The translations under genes were made by a program, and so were the position numbers. Shown piece after piece: positions 26,447-35,967 of a stretch of 64,000 nt of DNA (position 1 is its first letter; the number at the start of each line of letters is the position of its first letter). Location of the stretch: positions 1,338,126-1,402,125 of the forward strand of contig CM074817.1 in the NCBI GenBank assembly GCA_037447605.1, given 5' to 3'. Origin of the DNA: Zygnema circumcarinatum. Its lineage: Eukaryota; Streptophyta; Zygnematophyceae; Zygnematales; Zygnemataceae. Below the pieces are notes generated by a model that made no database searches, was not told the origin of the DNA, and worked only from the letters and a program-made list of their open reading frames with translations.

Positions 26447-26540
26447 TTTCATTGAACTCACGATGGCAAGGCCAACAAATGTACATGGATAAAAGCATGA
26501 TGTGGAACCACGAGGGACTGGTCGCAAAGGACCTAACTCA
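26447..26540 (-). mobile_element. 5'-truncated 3' end of a LINE
   Basis: These ~94 bp match 62421-62513 closely, including GTGGAACCACGA/GGACTGGTC and TACATGGATAAA. In minus orientation both copies end at the same point, ...GAGTTCAATGAAA, after which the flanks differ. A shared 3' terminus with different 5' breakpoints is what target-primed reverse transcription leaves. The copy at 62421 is joined to reverse-transcriptase sequence, which identifies the family. Confidence 0.65.
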
Positions 26541-26989
26541 AAACTCTTTCAATACATAAACAAAAGGTATAACTCGATGGTTTGGCCCACTACAGTTCTA
26601 GCCAATTATTACTCTCCAAAAAATCTCCAATAAATAAACCTTATCTTCCTCACTTAGCAGTTGTAGGGAAGATCCATCGTGAGCCATTCGTTAGGAGCGG
26701 AGATGGAGAGGGGCGCGCTAGGGAGTCGTTAGCGCTTGTGCATACGGGCTGTATTGATGAAGCACCACTTGCTCTAAGGCCGAACTTGCTCTTTCCATAG
26801 TATTCCGATAAACTCCGATAAATTCCGATAAACTAAGTTCAAAAGACTCCAAAGCAAAGAACAGCACACAAGAAAATATTGGAGAAAGTACTCAACCTAA
26901 AACTCCATTAAATTTAGCAAAGTTACAAAGGTAAAGCAAGAAGTGCCACCCCAAAAGTTCCAACTTCTAACCTTGCATTTTAACACCAA
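26541..26989. other. Spacer, nothing recognised
   Basis: No gene or clear element is visible. Three near-identical short words (CCGATAAACTCCGATAAATT) occur at about 26807-26835. Confidence 0.4.
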
Positions 26990-27220
26990 AGCACCAAGGC
27001 AAGCCTTAACCCCTCCCGCACCCCTCCCGCACCTGTGAGAGGGTCGGCCATAGGCGAGGTGAAGCGCCTGCTGGTAAAGCAATAGGTGAAGTTGCAGTGG
27101 CAGGTGCTCCTCCCTCCTTCCTTGCCTTGCCTATTGCTCCCTCCCCTTCCCCCCTTTATTCTTTTTTTCTCGTTTTGTATATTCCCCCATTTGACATTGT
27201 TTATGATTTGTTTTATTTCT
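26990..27220 (+). repeat. Dispersed repeat family, type A copy 1
   Basis: It shares a core like AGGCAACCCTTAG...GAGAGGGTCGGCCAT with three other places in the window (27378, 31899, 32578). Its downstream part (GCCTATTGCTCCCTCCCCTT, then TTTGTAT and a TTGACATTGT word) matches the copy at 32578-32825. It is not recognised as a named element. Confidence 0.6.
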
Positions 27221-27377
27221 CCTTATTTCCATTTTAACCTTAGACATAATCCTCAATTTGCTGCTTCCTTTTTCTCTCTCCTTCTCTCTCTACGCGTGTG
27301 TGCAAACGCCGCTCTTTCTAGTCCGTCTGCCGACAACATTCCCTCCGTATCTCGTCAACTTTCAAAGTAGGTTCTTC

Positions 27378-27552
27378 CTTTGCAGAACACGGAGCCGGAC
27401 AAAGAATGAAAGGCAACCCTTAGCCCCTCCCACACTTGCAAGAGGGTCGGCCATCCATGTCTATCCATATCGTGATGAGCCGCCCCACTAACCCCATTAT
27501 CTGCCATGTGACAGTGACTGGTTTACTATTGTATTGCATATTGTTGTTGTGA
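27378..27552 (+). repeat. Dispersed repeat family, type B copy 1
   Basis: The core is as in the other copies. The downstream part (GTCGGCCATCCATGTCTATC, then CGTGATGAGCCGCCCCACTA) matches 31899-32072, which defines type B. Confidence 0.6.
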
Positions 27553-27789
27553 TTTTGGGGTTCACACCGGACCCTCCAACAGCCGTGTCTCTTCTTAGGT
27601 TCATCTTGGCCATGCCTGACTGCTCACTTGACTAGACAAAGAGAGATAAAATGTAAGGGAAAGCCCACTGGCTAAAAATCACTTAATAACACTCAATAAC
27701 AGATACAACATGTGTAGGCAGTCTATTCCTAATACTAATACTGGCTCTATTTTACGTTTTGCAAAAGCATTTTGCTATGCTCTTATTGA

Positions 27790-28578
27790 CTAGTTGTAAC
27801 AAACCCGACCTCAGCAGGGTTTGAACACAAGACCTTCCGGTACCCACACCAGTGCTTTACCATTAAAAGGCAACCGCGGATGTAAGTACTAGGCCATACA
27901 ACACATGTATAGCGTTTCGCTACATTCCTCCCCACCTAAACCGGGCTCGTCTTCGAGAGCACTCAAGGTTTTTCACGAGCAGCGTTCAAGCTCTTTCAAC
28001 ACATGGACTACGGCCCTAGCCCCTCAGGCCACTAGGGGGACCGGACCCCGTAGCATGCTCAGAGATCACGGTGTTTTTAGGGTGGATCGCAAATACCGGG
28101 CACTGGTTCTGATACCAATGTAACAAACCTGCCAACTGCAAGGTTTGAACACAAGACCTCCCGGTACCCACACCAGTGCTTTACCATTAAAAGGCAACCG
28201 CGGATGTAAGTACTAGGCCATACAACACATGTATAGCGTTTCGCTACATTCCTCCCCACCTAAACCGGGCTCGTCCTCGAGCGCACTCAAGGTTTTTCAC
28301 GAGCAGCGTTCAAGCTCCTTCAACACATGGACTACGGCCCTAGCCCCTCAGGCCACTAGGGGGACCGGACCCCGTAGCATGCTCAGAGATCACGGTGTTT
28401 TTAGGGTGGATCGCAAATACCGGGAATTAGGCTCTGATACCAATGTAACAAACCTGACCTCAGCAGGGTTTGAACACAAGACCTCCCGGTACCCACACCA
28501 GTGCTTTACCATTAAAAGGCAACCGCGGATGTAAGTACTAGGCCATACAACACATGTATAGCATTTTGCTACACTAGT
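27790..28578 (-). mobile_element. Tandem TRIM array: LTR-internal-LTR-internal-LTR
   Basis: Three 130-bp LTRs (27795-27924, 28119-28248, 28444-28573) alternate with two internal domains of 194-195 bp. Read on the minus strand, each LTR starts TGTAGC and ends GTTTGTTACA. Next to the upstream LTR is TGGTATCAGAGC (28442-28431), the usual primer-binding site complementary to initiator tRNA-Met; in the other internal copy it has drifted (AGAACC). A purine tract, AGGTGGGGAGGAA, sits directly before the following LTR. The whole array is bounded by perfect 5-bp duplications CTAGT at 27790-27794 and 28574-28578. This is the structure of a terminal-repeat retrotransposon in miniature, amplified to a tandem by LTR recombination after or during one insertion. 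There is no coding capacity. Confidence 0.9.
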
Positions 28579-29712
28579 CGACCCCTTCAACTCGCTACCT
28601 GCTACACGAGAATGCAGTGCTCCCCTACGCAGTAGGGTGAGGTTTCGAACCTCCCTATAAAGGTTCAAGGTCGATTCAGGGTGGCTGTGCCTTTCTCCAA
28701 AGCGGGTATTTAAGTGGAGCTCACCGCAAACACTGACATGGTTTGCAGCGACTTTTTGCATTCGCTTGGTTCCTTAGGCGAGCTCGCCAAGTGACAAGAG
28801 CGGTAGGAGCTCTTCAATCCCGCAAACCCTAATGACAGTTTGCGCCACTTTTCGATGTGCGAGGTAATTGTCTAAAAACGTCACCACGTACGGCACGAAC
28901 CAATAAGCAAACAGGTACTTGATCTGGTTCAACGCCAAGCCCCGCAGTGCCTACTTGGGGGAAGAACTTGGGGAGGATGCAAATATCGCGGATCCACACA
29001 ACCATCTACACCATACAACGGTGTGCGACGAGATTATCAAGGGAAATGTCATGCGACACCAACCAAAATGCCAAGAGGTACTTCAATTGGTTGAGAGCCA
29101 GCGAGTCCACCACTCGCCAATGCGCTTGCAGGGAGACCTACTCTATCTCTTCCTAGCGAAAGTGGCCTGTGCAACAAAAGCAGGCACAGGCGCAACAACA
29201 AGCACGGGTCTTTTTGACAGTTCAAACCAAGAAAAAGAAATTAGCAAAAAAAAACGAGCTGAATCTCTTTGTAAAGTTAGTAATCCAAAGGAAGGGATGA
29301 GCAGAGGTGCGAACACTCATCAGTGCTCATCCATTATGGCGTGTAAAAGGCGAGCGACCATTTGAGTGGCGGCAGTAATGAGAGCTCTTTGATGCCACTT
29401 ATGATGGCTCGTGCCACATTGTAGTGCACAACCAAGTCGTTTGACTATTTGACCAAGTAAGGAATTGCCCAATGGGCGAGCAGATATTGGATTTGGTTGA
29501 GGGCCAACCTCTCCAGCGTTTGCTTAGGGGAGAGCAAGAGCTTGGGGAGGGTCTCGATGCCCTGGATCTACACCACCGTATGGGCTACGTGACTGTGGGC
29601 GGCGAGGTTGTTGGGGTGTTGCATAGTCACTGTGAAACTATCGTATCGACAAGTCACAACATGGACATGCTAATGTGTCAGGCGGCATGCAAACAGTATT
29701 GAGATAGTCCAA
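28579..29712 (+). repeat. Decayed repeat DNA upstream of the helicase frame
   Basis: The segment contains three related ~60-bp words, at about 28913-28975, 29080-29137 and 29478-29555, each with a TACTT(C/G)A(A/T)(T)TGGTT-like opening. A fourth copy lies beyond the helicase at 31388-31443. A 148-codon open frame covers 28919-29365, but it matches no family I know and is built mostly from these repeats, so no gene is called. Confidence 0.5.
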
Positions 29713-30065
29713 GACTGAGTCAAACGCGTTAGGCAAGCTTGTCGAGCTTGGCAATGTCGTCAAGTACAAGGGCGACATCCTACTATACTTGCCATCACTC
29801 TACGAGTGGTCCAATATCGTGTCAGAAGAAGCACAAGTGGAGTTGTCACGCCCTGTTGGTGCCAGCAACGCCACTGTCAACTATACGACAGCAGTCAAGC
29901 CTTATCTGAGACTGCTAGAGAAGAACGCGCTTGTAGTGTTATCACTACCAGTCAATTTTTGTGTTGGCAGTGTCAGGTACAAAGTCACACTCGCAGATGA
30001 CAAGCTGGTGTTCAAACAGGCAAACGTGTGTGACGACAGCCGCACACATGCTCAAGACCGGCCTC
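29713..30065 (+). pseudogene. Duplicated 5' fragment of the D5-like helicase frame (broken)
   Basis: This is the first of two head-to-tail copies of a ~353-bp unit; the second begins at about 30066 and leads into the long helicase frame. The encoded peptides are near-identical (LPSLYEWSNI versus LPSLHEWSNI, then LRLLEKNALVV in both). Copy 1 has lost two bases in CACACACATG (about 30043-30049). It therefore shifts frame before the helicase core and stops shortly after. It has no helicase motifs of its own. Confidence 0.75.
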
Positions 30066-30069
30066 TCTT

Positions 30070-31335
30070 GAGTCGAACGCGTTAGGCAAGCTTGTCGAAC
30101 TTGGCAATGTCGTCAAGTACAAGGGCGACATCCTGCTATACTTGCCATCACTCCACGAGTGGTCCAATATTATATTAGAAGAGGCACAAGTGGAGTTGTC
30201 ACGCGCTGTTGGTGCCAGCAACGTCACTGTCAACTACATGACAGCAGTCAGGCCTTATCTGAGATTGCTAGAGAAGAATGCGCTCGTGGTGTCGTCATTG
30301 CCAGCTAGTGTCTGTGTCGGCAGTGTAAAGTACAAAGTCACACTCGCAGATGAAAAGCTGGTGTTCGAACAAGCAGATGTGTGTAACGACAGCCGTACAC
30401 ACATGCTCAAGACCGGCCTCTTTAGGCTGACCATTGACAACGACCATTACCCCGTCAGCTGGCTGTTCAATGACGTCTGCTCGGTGTCTTTCTACCTGTC
30501 GAGATTGTTCGTGTACGACAAGGAGTACCAATGCCTCATGTGGTTAATAGGCAACGCGCTGTTGGACCCACAAGACTCGACCTACTTCACGATGCTATAC
30601 GGGTTTGGTGGCAATGGCAAGTCGACGCTCATGTCGTGTCTGAGGTTACTACTAGCAGGCTGTTGTAGACCTGCAGATGTTAGTGGCATCATGTCAAAGA
30701 GCATGTCCAGGGTCGAGACTAATATTGTGCAGATGCTGTCATCTATCAGGGTTGCCATGTGTGGTGATGTAGACTTGGGCGTTGGTAAAGTCAACAGCCA
30801 CTACATCAAGGTCACTATTGGTGGTGATCTGACGTCAGTGCCACCATTCAGTGCCACCATCAGGGCCACGATACTCATTGGCACCAACACGCTACCGTCT
30901 TGGGATGCCAACATCAAGCTAAGATTGCCTGCCATACATCGACGTGTCAGGGTGATACATATGACAGTGGACGCCCTGTCACTCAAAGACGACAAGATGA
31001 CGTCAGACAAGCGTGACCACATGTCTTGGATATACAGATGTGTCTATACACGAATATCATTGACACATCCACCAATGTTAACACAATCGTTGTTGATGTC
31101 ACTCTTGTATGATAAATATACCAAAGTTTTGGAGTACGTGACTATAGACGACAAGACAACGCTGGCTCAGTGTGTGACAGTGACGACGATGATATGTGCC
31201 ATCAAAGGCATTAGTCATGACACTATCAATACGTCACTAAGATACTACGGATCAGAGCGCCGAGTCACAGTCAGTAGTATCAACTACATAGCAGGCATAA
31301 GACCCACCAACAGTGTAGTGTCAAAGGGGGTGTGA
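30070..31335 (+). CDS. D5-like superfamily 3 helicase domain (virus-type; fragment)
   Basis: Open frame of 422 codons, with no ATG at its beginning; the first 24 codons come from the duplicated unit. Counting from codon 30142 (TTG) as residue 1: FGGNGKSTL at 155-163 is the Walker A motif, RVAMCGDVDLG at 203-213 covers the Walker B region, KVTIGGD at 223-229 is the SF3 B' motif, and ILIGTNTLP at 244-252 is motif C with its sensor Asn. RLPAIHRR follows with the arginine pair. The order and spacing match the D5 primase-helicases of nucleocytoplasmic large DNA viruses, virophages and related mobile elements. Those enzymes unwind DNA at replication origins as hexamers. The primase domain expected at the N-terminus is missing, so this is an incomplete, probably inactive insertion. 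It lies among repeats, not next to other viral genes that I can recognise. The domain call is firm; the source is inferred. Confidence 0.75.
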   Translation, partial: ESNALGKLVELGNVVKYKGDILLYLPSLHEWSNIILEEAQVELSRAVGASNVTVNYMTAVRPYLRLLEKNALVVSSLPASVCVGSVKYKVTLADEKLVFEQADVCNDSRTHMLKTGLFRLTIDNDHYPVSWLFNDVCSVSFYLSRLFVYDKEYQCLMWLIGNALLDPQDSTYFTMLYGFGGNGKSTLMSCLRLLLAGCCRPADVSGIMSKSMSRVETNIVQMLSSIRVAMCGDVDLGVGKVNSHYIKVTIGGDLTSVPPFSATIRATILIGTNTLPSWDANIKLRLPAIHRRVRVIHMTVDALSLKDDKMTSDKRDHMSWIYRCVYTRISLTHPPMLTQSLLMSLLYDKYTKVLEYVTIDDKTTLAQCVTVTTMICAIKGISHDTINTSLRYYGSERRVTVSSINYIAGIRPTNSVVSKGV

Positions 31336-31898
31336 GTGTTGTGTGGGGGGTGCGTCGTAAGACACCACCCAGAAAACCAACAGGAACTTTAACTGGTTCA
31401 AAGCAAGTGAGTCCACCACGCGCCAACGCGCTTGTAGGGAGACGGCTTTGATAGCCATGGCGACAACAGTGGAGCGGAGAGAAACAAGAAGGAAAAAGAA
31501 AGGCGAGAAAAAAGTGAGAGAATGATCATAATTGGAAAGGCGTCCCAATTTATATAGCTTGGGACAAGACATCACATGATGCGTTATGACAAAACCTCAA
31601 CTTTCTTAAATGTAGGGAATTGAACATTGACATGACATTGATGTCGGTGAACATTTATTGCATCACCCTTAGATACGGCTCGGGACGGTACGAGATGTCC
31701 CCTTCCCGCATGCCACAAATATCGATGAGTGTTAATCGATCAATGAGACTACGTTTTTGGCAAGGCCAAGCGCGCCACTTGGCAGCGTGCGTTTGAAAAT
31801 GCCAAAGCGCACAAATTCAATGACGGCCTCAAAGTACCAACAACATTCCCTCTGCACCCCGTTGGCTTTCCAAGTACAAGTAATTTTTTTTGTTTCTC
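31336..31898. other. Spacer after the helicase frame
   Basis: It holds the fourth copy of the ~60-bp dispersed word at 31388-31443 (GAGTCCACCACGCGCCAACG, then TTGTAGGGAGAC). Otherwise only short frames are seen. Confidence 0.45.
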
Positions 31899-32072
31899 CT
31901 TTACAAAACACAGAGTCGGATAGAGAACGAAAGGCCCTTAACCCCCCCCGCACGTGCGAGAGGGTCGGCCATCCATATCCATTCGTATCGTGATGAACCG
32001 CCCCACTAACCCCTTTATCTGCTATATGTCAGTGACCGATTCAAAGTTGTATTGCATATTGTGATATGCCGA
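31899..32072 (+). repeat. Dispersed repeat family, type B copy 2
   Basis: It matches 27378-27552 over the core and the downstream CGTGATGAACCGCCCCACTA stretch, in the same orientation. A partly repeated tail (GCCGACCCACTAACCC) follows at about 32068-32084. Confidence 0.6.
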
Positions 32073-32577
32073 CCCACTAACCCTTTTTATGTCATATTGT
32101 GACAATCGATTTAATGCTATTGTAATGCGATCTAACACGACAGTGGTGCGCGACAAAGGGAAAAGGGAAAAGGGAAAAGGGTGGAGGGGGAGGCAGTAGG
32201 GGAAGGGGGGAAGAGAGGTGAGGTGAAGTGTAGGACTTTTTTGTCGCGTTCCCCTTTTTGTATTCCCATAGCGTCCCTTGCGCTGGTTTAGTCGCTCGCA
32301 AGCTTGCAAAGGTAGCTTCCTTAAAAGAGACTTGACTTAAGAACAAGTACTTTTCTCCATTTTTCATCATTTTTTGCAACCTTGCCTAAGGCAATCGCGA
32401 GACTAAGAGTGTTAATCTTCACCGACAAAAAAATGGTTCAAATGGTTGCCACGTAGTTGTTGCCCTGCCTCTACCCGCGTGCTGACCTGACCCTCACGTA
32501 GAGGGCTGCATGCAGCCACAAATGTTTTGAGACTTGCCTAATAGAGCAAGAAGATACAAAGCCCGAAGCCGGAACTC

Positions 32578-32825
32578 TTCTTCTGCAAAATGCAGAACCG
32601 AATGTAAAACAAAAGGCAACCCTTAGCCTTTCTTGCATTTGCGAGAGAGTGAGCCATGAGCAAAGTGGGGCGCTTACTAGTGAAATAGCAGGCGAAATTA
32701 CAATGGCTAGTGCTTTTCCTTCCCTCCCTGCTTTGCCTATTACTCCCTCCCCTTCCCCCCTTTGTCATTTTTTTCTCTTTTTGTATGTTTCTTCCTTTGA
32801 CATTGTCTGTAATTTGTTTTATATT
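32578..32825 (+). repeat. Dispersed repeat family, type A copy 2
   Basis: It matches 26990-27220 through GCCTATTACTCCCTCCCCTT and the TTGACATTGTCTGTAATTTG end, in the same orientation. Confidence 0.6.
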
Positions 32826-34400
32826 TTTGCTTTTTTTTTCGTGCTTATTGCATGTGCTATTAAGGGAAGCTCAACCTTTAGCGATCAAATTGCTCTCGTT
32901 TTCTTCCTCTTCAAAAATTTACATCTGCATAACTTTTTTGAGCTTTAATCTTATCTTCATCCTATTCTATCCTATTTTACTTTATTCTATCCTATTTTAT
33001 CTTATTCTATCTTGCATTGTTGCATCTTTCTTTAGTATACAACAAAAGTTCAAGGTTAAAATTAAGGTTCAAAATAAGAATTTAGGTTAAAGACTAAAAT
33101 ATGTATTCTTTGAAAAAATGATACACTTCATGTGCATAAAATCACCTCAAAATGTTCTCTTGTCCTTGTAAATTCCTCTTTGTTGTTATTAGAGAAGTGG
33201 CAAAAACGCCTTTTGATCAAACAATCACTTTCTTTAAAAATAAAACTCAACTAATTACCTTTGTAAAAAATTTGCAAACTCTTTTTATAAAAAATGCTAA
33301 AGAAATTGTGAAGGAAACGCTTTGAAGGAAAAGGCTTATATAGCCTTATTTTGAGAGAAAGTCAAAAAAAGCTTACAATGGGAACATTTTTAGCCACTTG
33401 TTTTCATGTATGACTCTCACGTTTATTTACAATAGTAACAAAATTGCGACCCTAAAAGTGTACCTTTTTTTATGCCTTCTCACACAAATACCTTGCACAA
33501 AGCTTTTATACAGCTGCTACAAAGAAAAAGGTTCTACACTTAACATCTTTTTTACTCTAAGCCTCAATCTTTATTGTACACTTGTACAACACACATCTAT
33601 CAGACTTAACAAATGTGTAGTAACCTCTAGTGCGTGTCAAAGGCAATCTCATGCCACGTGATGCCTTGCCAATAGCGCTTTGCCAGTGGCTAGATCTACT
33701 CCTAATCCCTTACACTTGAAAAAGGGTTCGACACAGGGAGCTGAGGGGCATTAGTGAGCTCTTAAAGCTCGCTGAAAATTAGCACTAGAGAGAGTGTTAG
33801 GGTAAAGGGTTCAAGCATCTTACTACATTAGAATCAGAGCAATTTAATCTTTTTGATTTCTTTCTTGGGTATATGTGGGGGTGCTTTCCCCAATCTTCTA
33901 GTTTGCGAGGGCCTCAGCCTCTCTTTTACGTCTCCGCATACACTAAATGGCTGGCCTTTGCTCAACCAAACCGTGCCCATGCCGGCTCTCTCGGCGCTTA
34001 CAATGTGTGAGAGGGGCAGAGGGATGAGAAGCAAATTCACCTTCCACCCTTTCTCCCTCTTCACTGTCCATGGAAACTTCCCTCCTGGTGCCCGCAGCAC
34101 TCTCACTCATTTTTCACTCACGTGCATACACAACACACGAGAGGCGGAATAGAAAAACGTAAGAGAGAAAGCTCCCAGCCTAAAACTCCTTTATGATGAC
34201 AAGCTTTCCAACTCAAGCCCCCATAAGCCTAGTCAAGCTTTCACCACATGATCACTTCACCTTCACGTGAGGCAGCTCTCCACACACGGAGACTCCTCAC
34301 AAAGGTCCACCTCCTGTTGCCAAAGCCATGCCTTCAAACTGCCATAGCCTTGCAATGCATATCAAGAAGGTTTCTAACTTACACACCCACTCTCACTATA
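32826..34400. other. AT-rich spacer, no gene recognised
   Basis: AT-rich DNA with short frames. Positions 32951-33014 hold a run of imperfect ~10-13 bp units of the type TCTATCCTATTTTA. No transcript-like structure can be supported. Confidence 0.5.
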
Positions 34401-35037
34401 TAGTATGGGGCTGTGACGTGACCATGTCACGTCACACGCGCCGGGACCATGCATGCAACAACCTTATTCAAACAACCTAAATAAACTACTTCGTGTCTTG
34501 CTATGCATAGTACACCCAGCCTGGCAACGTACCAACACCACCGCTCTAACCCAGATGGCCATGTACTCTACCGCCGAGCTGAACTTCCCGCCGTCACCCA
34601 CAAGGACTATCTTCCGTACGCAAAGTAGGCTCCGCCGACTCCACCGACTTCGCCGCCTTTTGCCGCCGCATCAGTCCACGATTCCGTACGCCAGGACCGA
34701 TTCCTCGGCGCGGTACCAAATGTCGGACTCCCGGCCGTACTGTCCGTACCGACCGTACGGTCCGTGCGGTCCGTACTATCCGTACGGTTGCGCGGTCGGT
34801 CTCGCCGCCGCGCGCACGCTGAAGTAAGTCCGTCCCCATACATGTTACACCTAGAAGCACACCCCTAGGAACTAAGCGCCAACACAAACATGCTAATCTA
34901 AACTAACTATGTACACTAACACAATGAAACCCTAATCTATATTTCTCCCAGGTCCCACAATATTGGTCGTACGCTCCCTACACCTAAAACTCGTTTTTCT
35001 CATCTTCAGGGGATACCAGACGCAAGATTCCAGAATT
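34401..35037. other. Spacer with CCGTAC-rich segment
   Basis: Around 34610-34800 the sequence is GC-rich with many GTCCGTAC/CCGTACGG words, as in the satellite-like DNA at 22740-23190. The overlapping open frames here reflect that composition and are not called. Confidence 0.45.
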
Positions 35038-35039
35038 GT

Positions 35040-35241
35040 GACCGTTGGATTTACCACGTGTACCATATTGCCAAGTTTTGACCGTTGGATTTTCGTTTAC
35101 GAGAGAGTATGTGGACTGTTGGATGATCCACGTATGCATTCGCAGAGCCCCGACCGTTGAATTCCCAAGTGTCTCTTTGCAGAATTTGGACCGTTGGATT
35201 GCCTCGTCGCGCGAGAGAGCCGAGCTTTCAAACCGTTGGAT
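35040..35241. repeat. Six GACCGTTGGAT words at ~38-bp spacing (MSA-like)
   Basis: The words start at 35040, 35080, 35114, 35152, 35189 and 35231. Four of them, on the reverse strand, read TCCAACGGTY, which fits the plant mitosis-specific activator consensus YCYAACGGYY bound by three-repeat MYB proteins. The other two differ by one base. The spacers keep traces of similarity (CAGAATT/CAAGTTTT before the word), so this may also be a decaying tandem repeat. Regulatory function is not shown. Confidence 0.6.
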
Positions 35242-35298
35242 GTGCTCGGTTGAACTCTCGTCACAGTACCATCGGTTGGTCGGTTAGGGGGTGCAGCT

Positions 35299-35357
35299 TT
35301 AGGGTTAGGGTTAGGGTTAGAGTTAGGGTTAGGGTTAGGGTTAGGGTTAGGGTTAGG
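35299..35357 (+). repeat. Interstitial TTAGGG telomere-like array
   Basis: About ten units of TTAGGG with one TTAGAG variant. The unit is six bases, unlike the seven-base TTTAGGG usual in plants. Confidence 0.9.
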
Positions 35358-35967
35358 AGTAAGGCAGTCAGGGGCTTCAGTAGATGATGGATGGCTCACC
35401 TTTTGCATTCTCAGTCGGGCATGAAAGACTCGTTTGGACTGCTGAAGATGGAAAGGATAGGAATTTGTTAGCATAAGCAAGTGATGGGGCCATTCGGATC
35501 CTGGAGATTCAGTAGAGGTGAGTGCCAATGGACCTAAATTATACGCTTGTTGGTTTTTCCAGAAGTCAAAATTGCTGCAACAAGTCAAGAGTTTGATGGA
35601 GTGAAGGGTTCAAACTCTACAATAGCAGGCTCGTCATGATCGCAGATCTGAATGCTTCTTCTTTACCGTCTCGTGGTACATGTAGGTCAATTTTGAGATG
35701 TTCTCAAAATTGAATATTGAAAATCTCAAAATCAATCCAAATTGAAATCTTAACATTTTCAAAAGCGGGCAGACGTGAGTCTTTGACGGGTGTGGCATCA
35801 GCTTTTTGTACAATATGTTGTTTCTTTTCCTCCTTCCTGCTTTTCTCTCTTTTTCTCGACCAGTCATCATTCGAACACTTGAGTGTGTCTTCTCATTGAG
35901 CTCCTCTTTTTGTTGCAGTAAAAACTTGAATTCTGTGCAGTTAGGTGGAGTTGGCGTTGCTACTATT

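Noticed and set aside
28119-28248. Possible true tRNA gene in the LTR
   Set aside because: Only D-arm-like and T-arm-like pieces are present; no complete acceptor stem or cloverleaf can be drawn, and it lies wholly inside the LTR.
28919-29365. 148-codon plus-strand frame upstream of the helicase
   Set aside because: It is composed largely of the ~60-bp dispersed words and shows no domain; treated as repeat DNA.
34453-34887. Frames on both strands with Arg/Tyr/Pro repeats
   Set aside because: They follow the CCGTAC-rich composition and have no conserved features.
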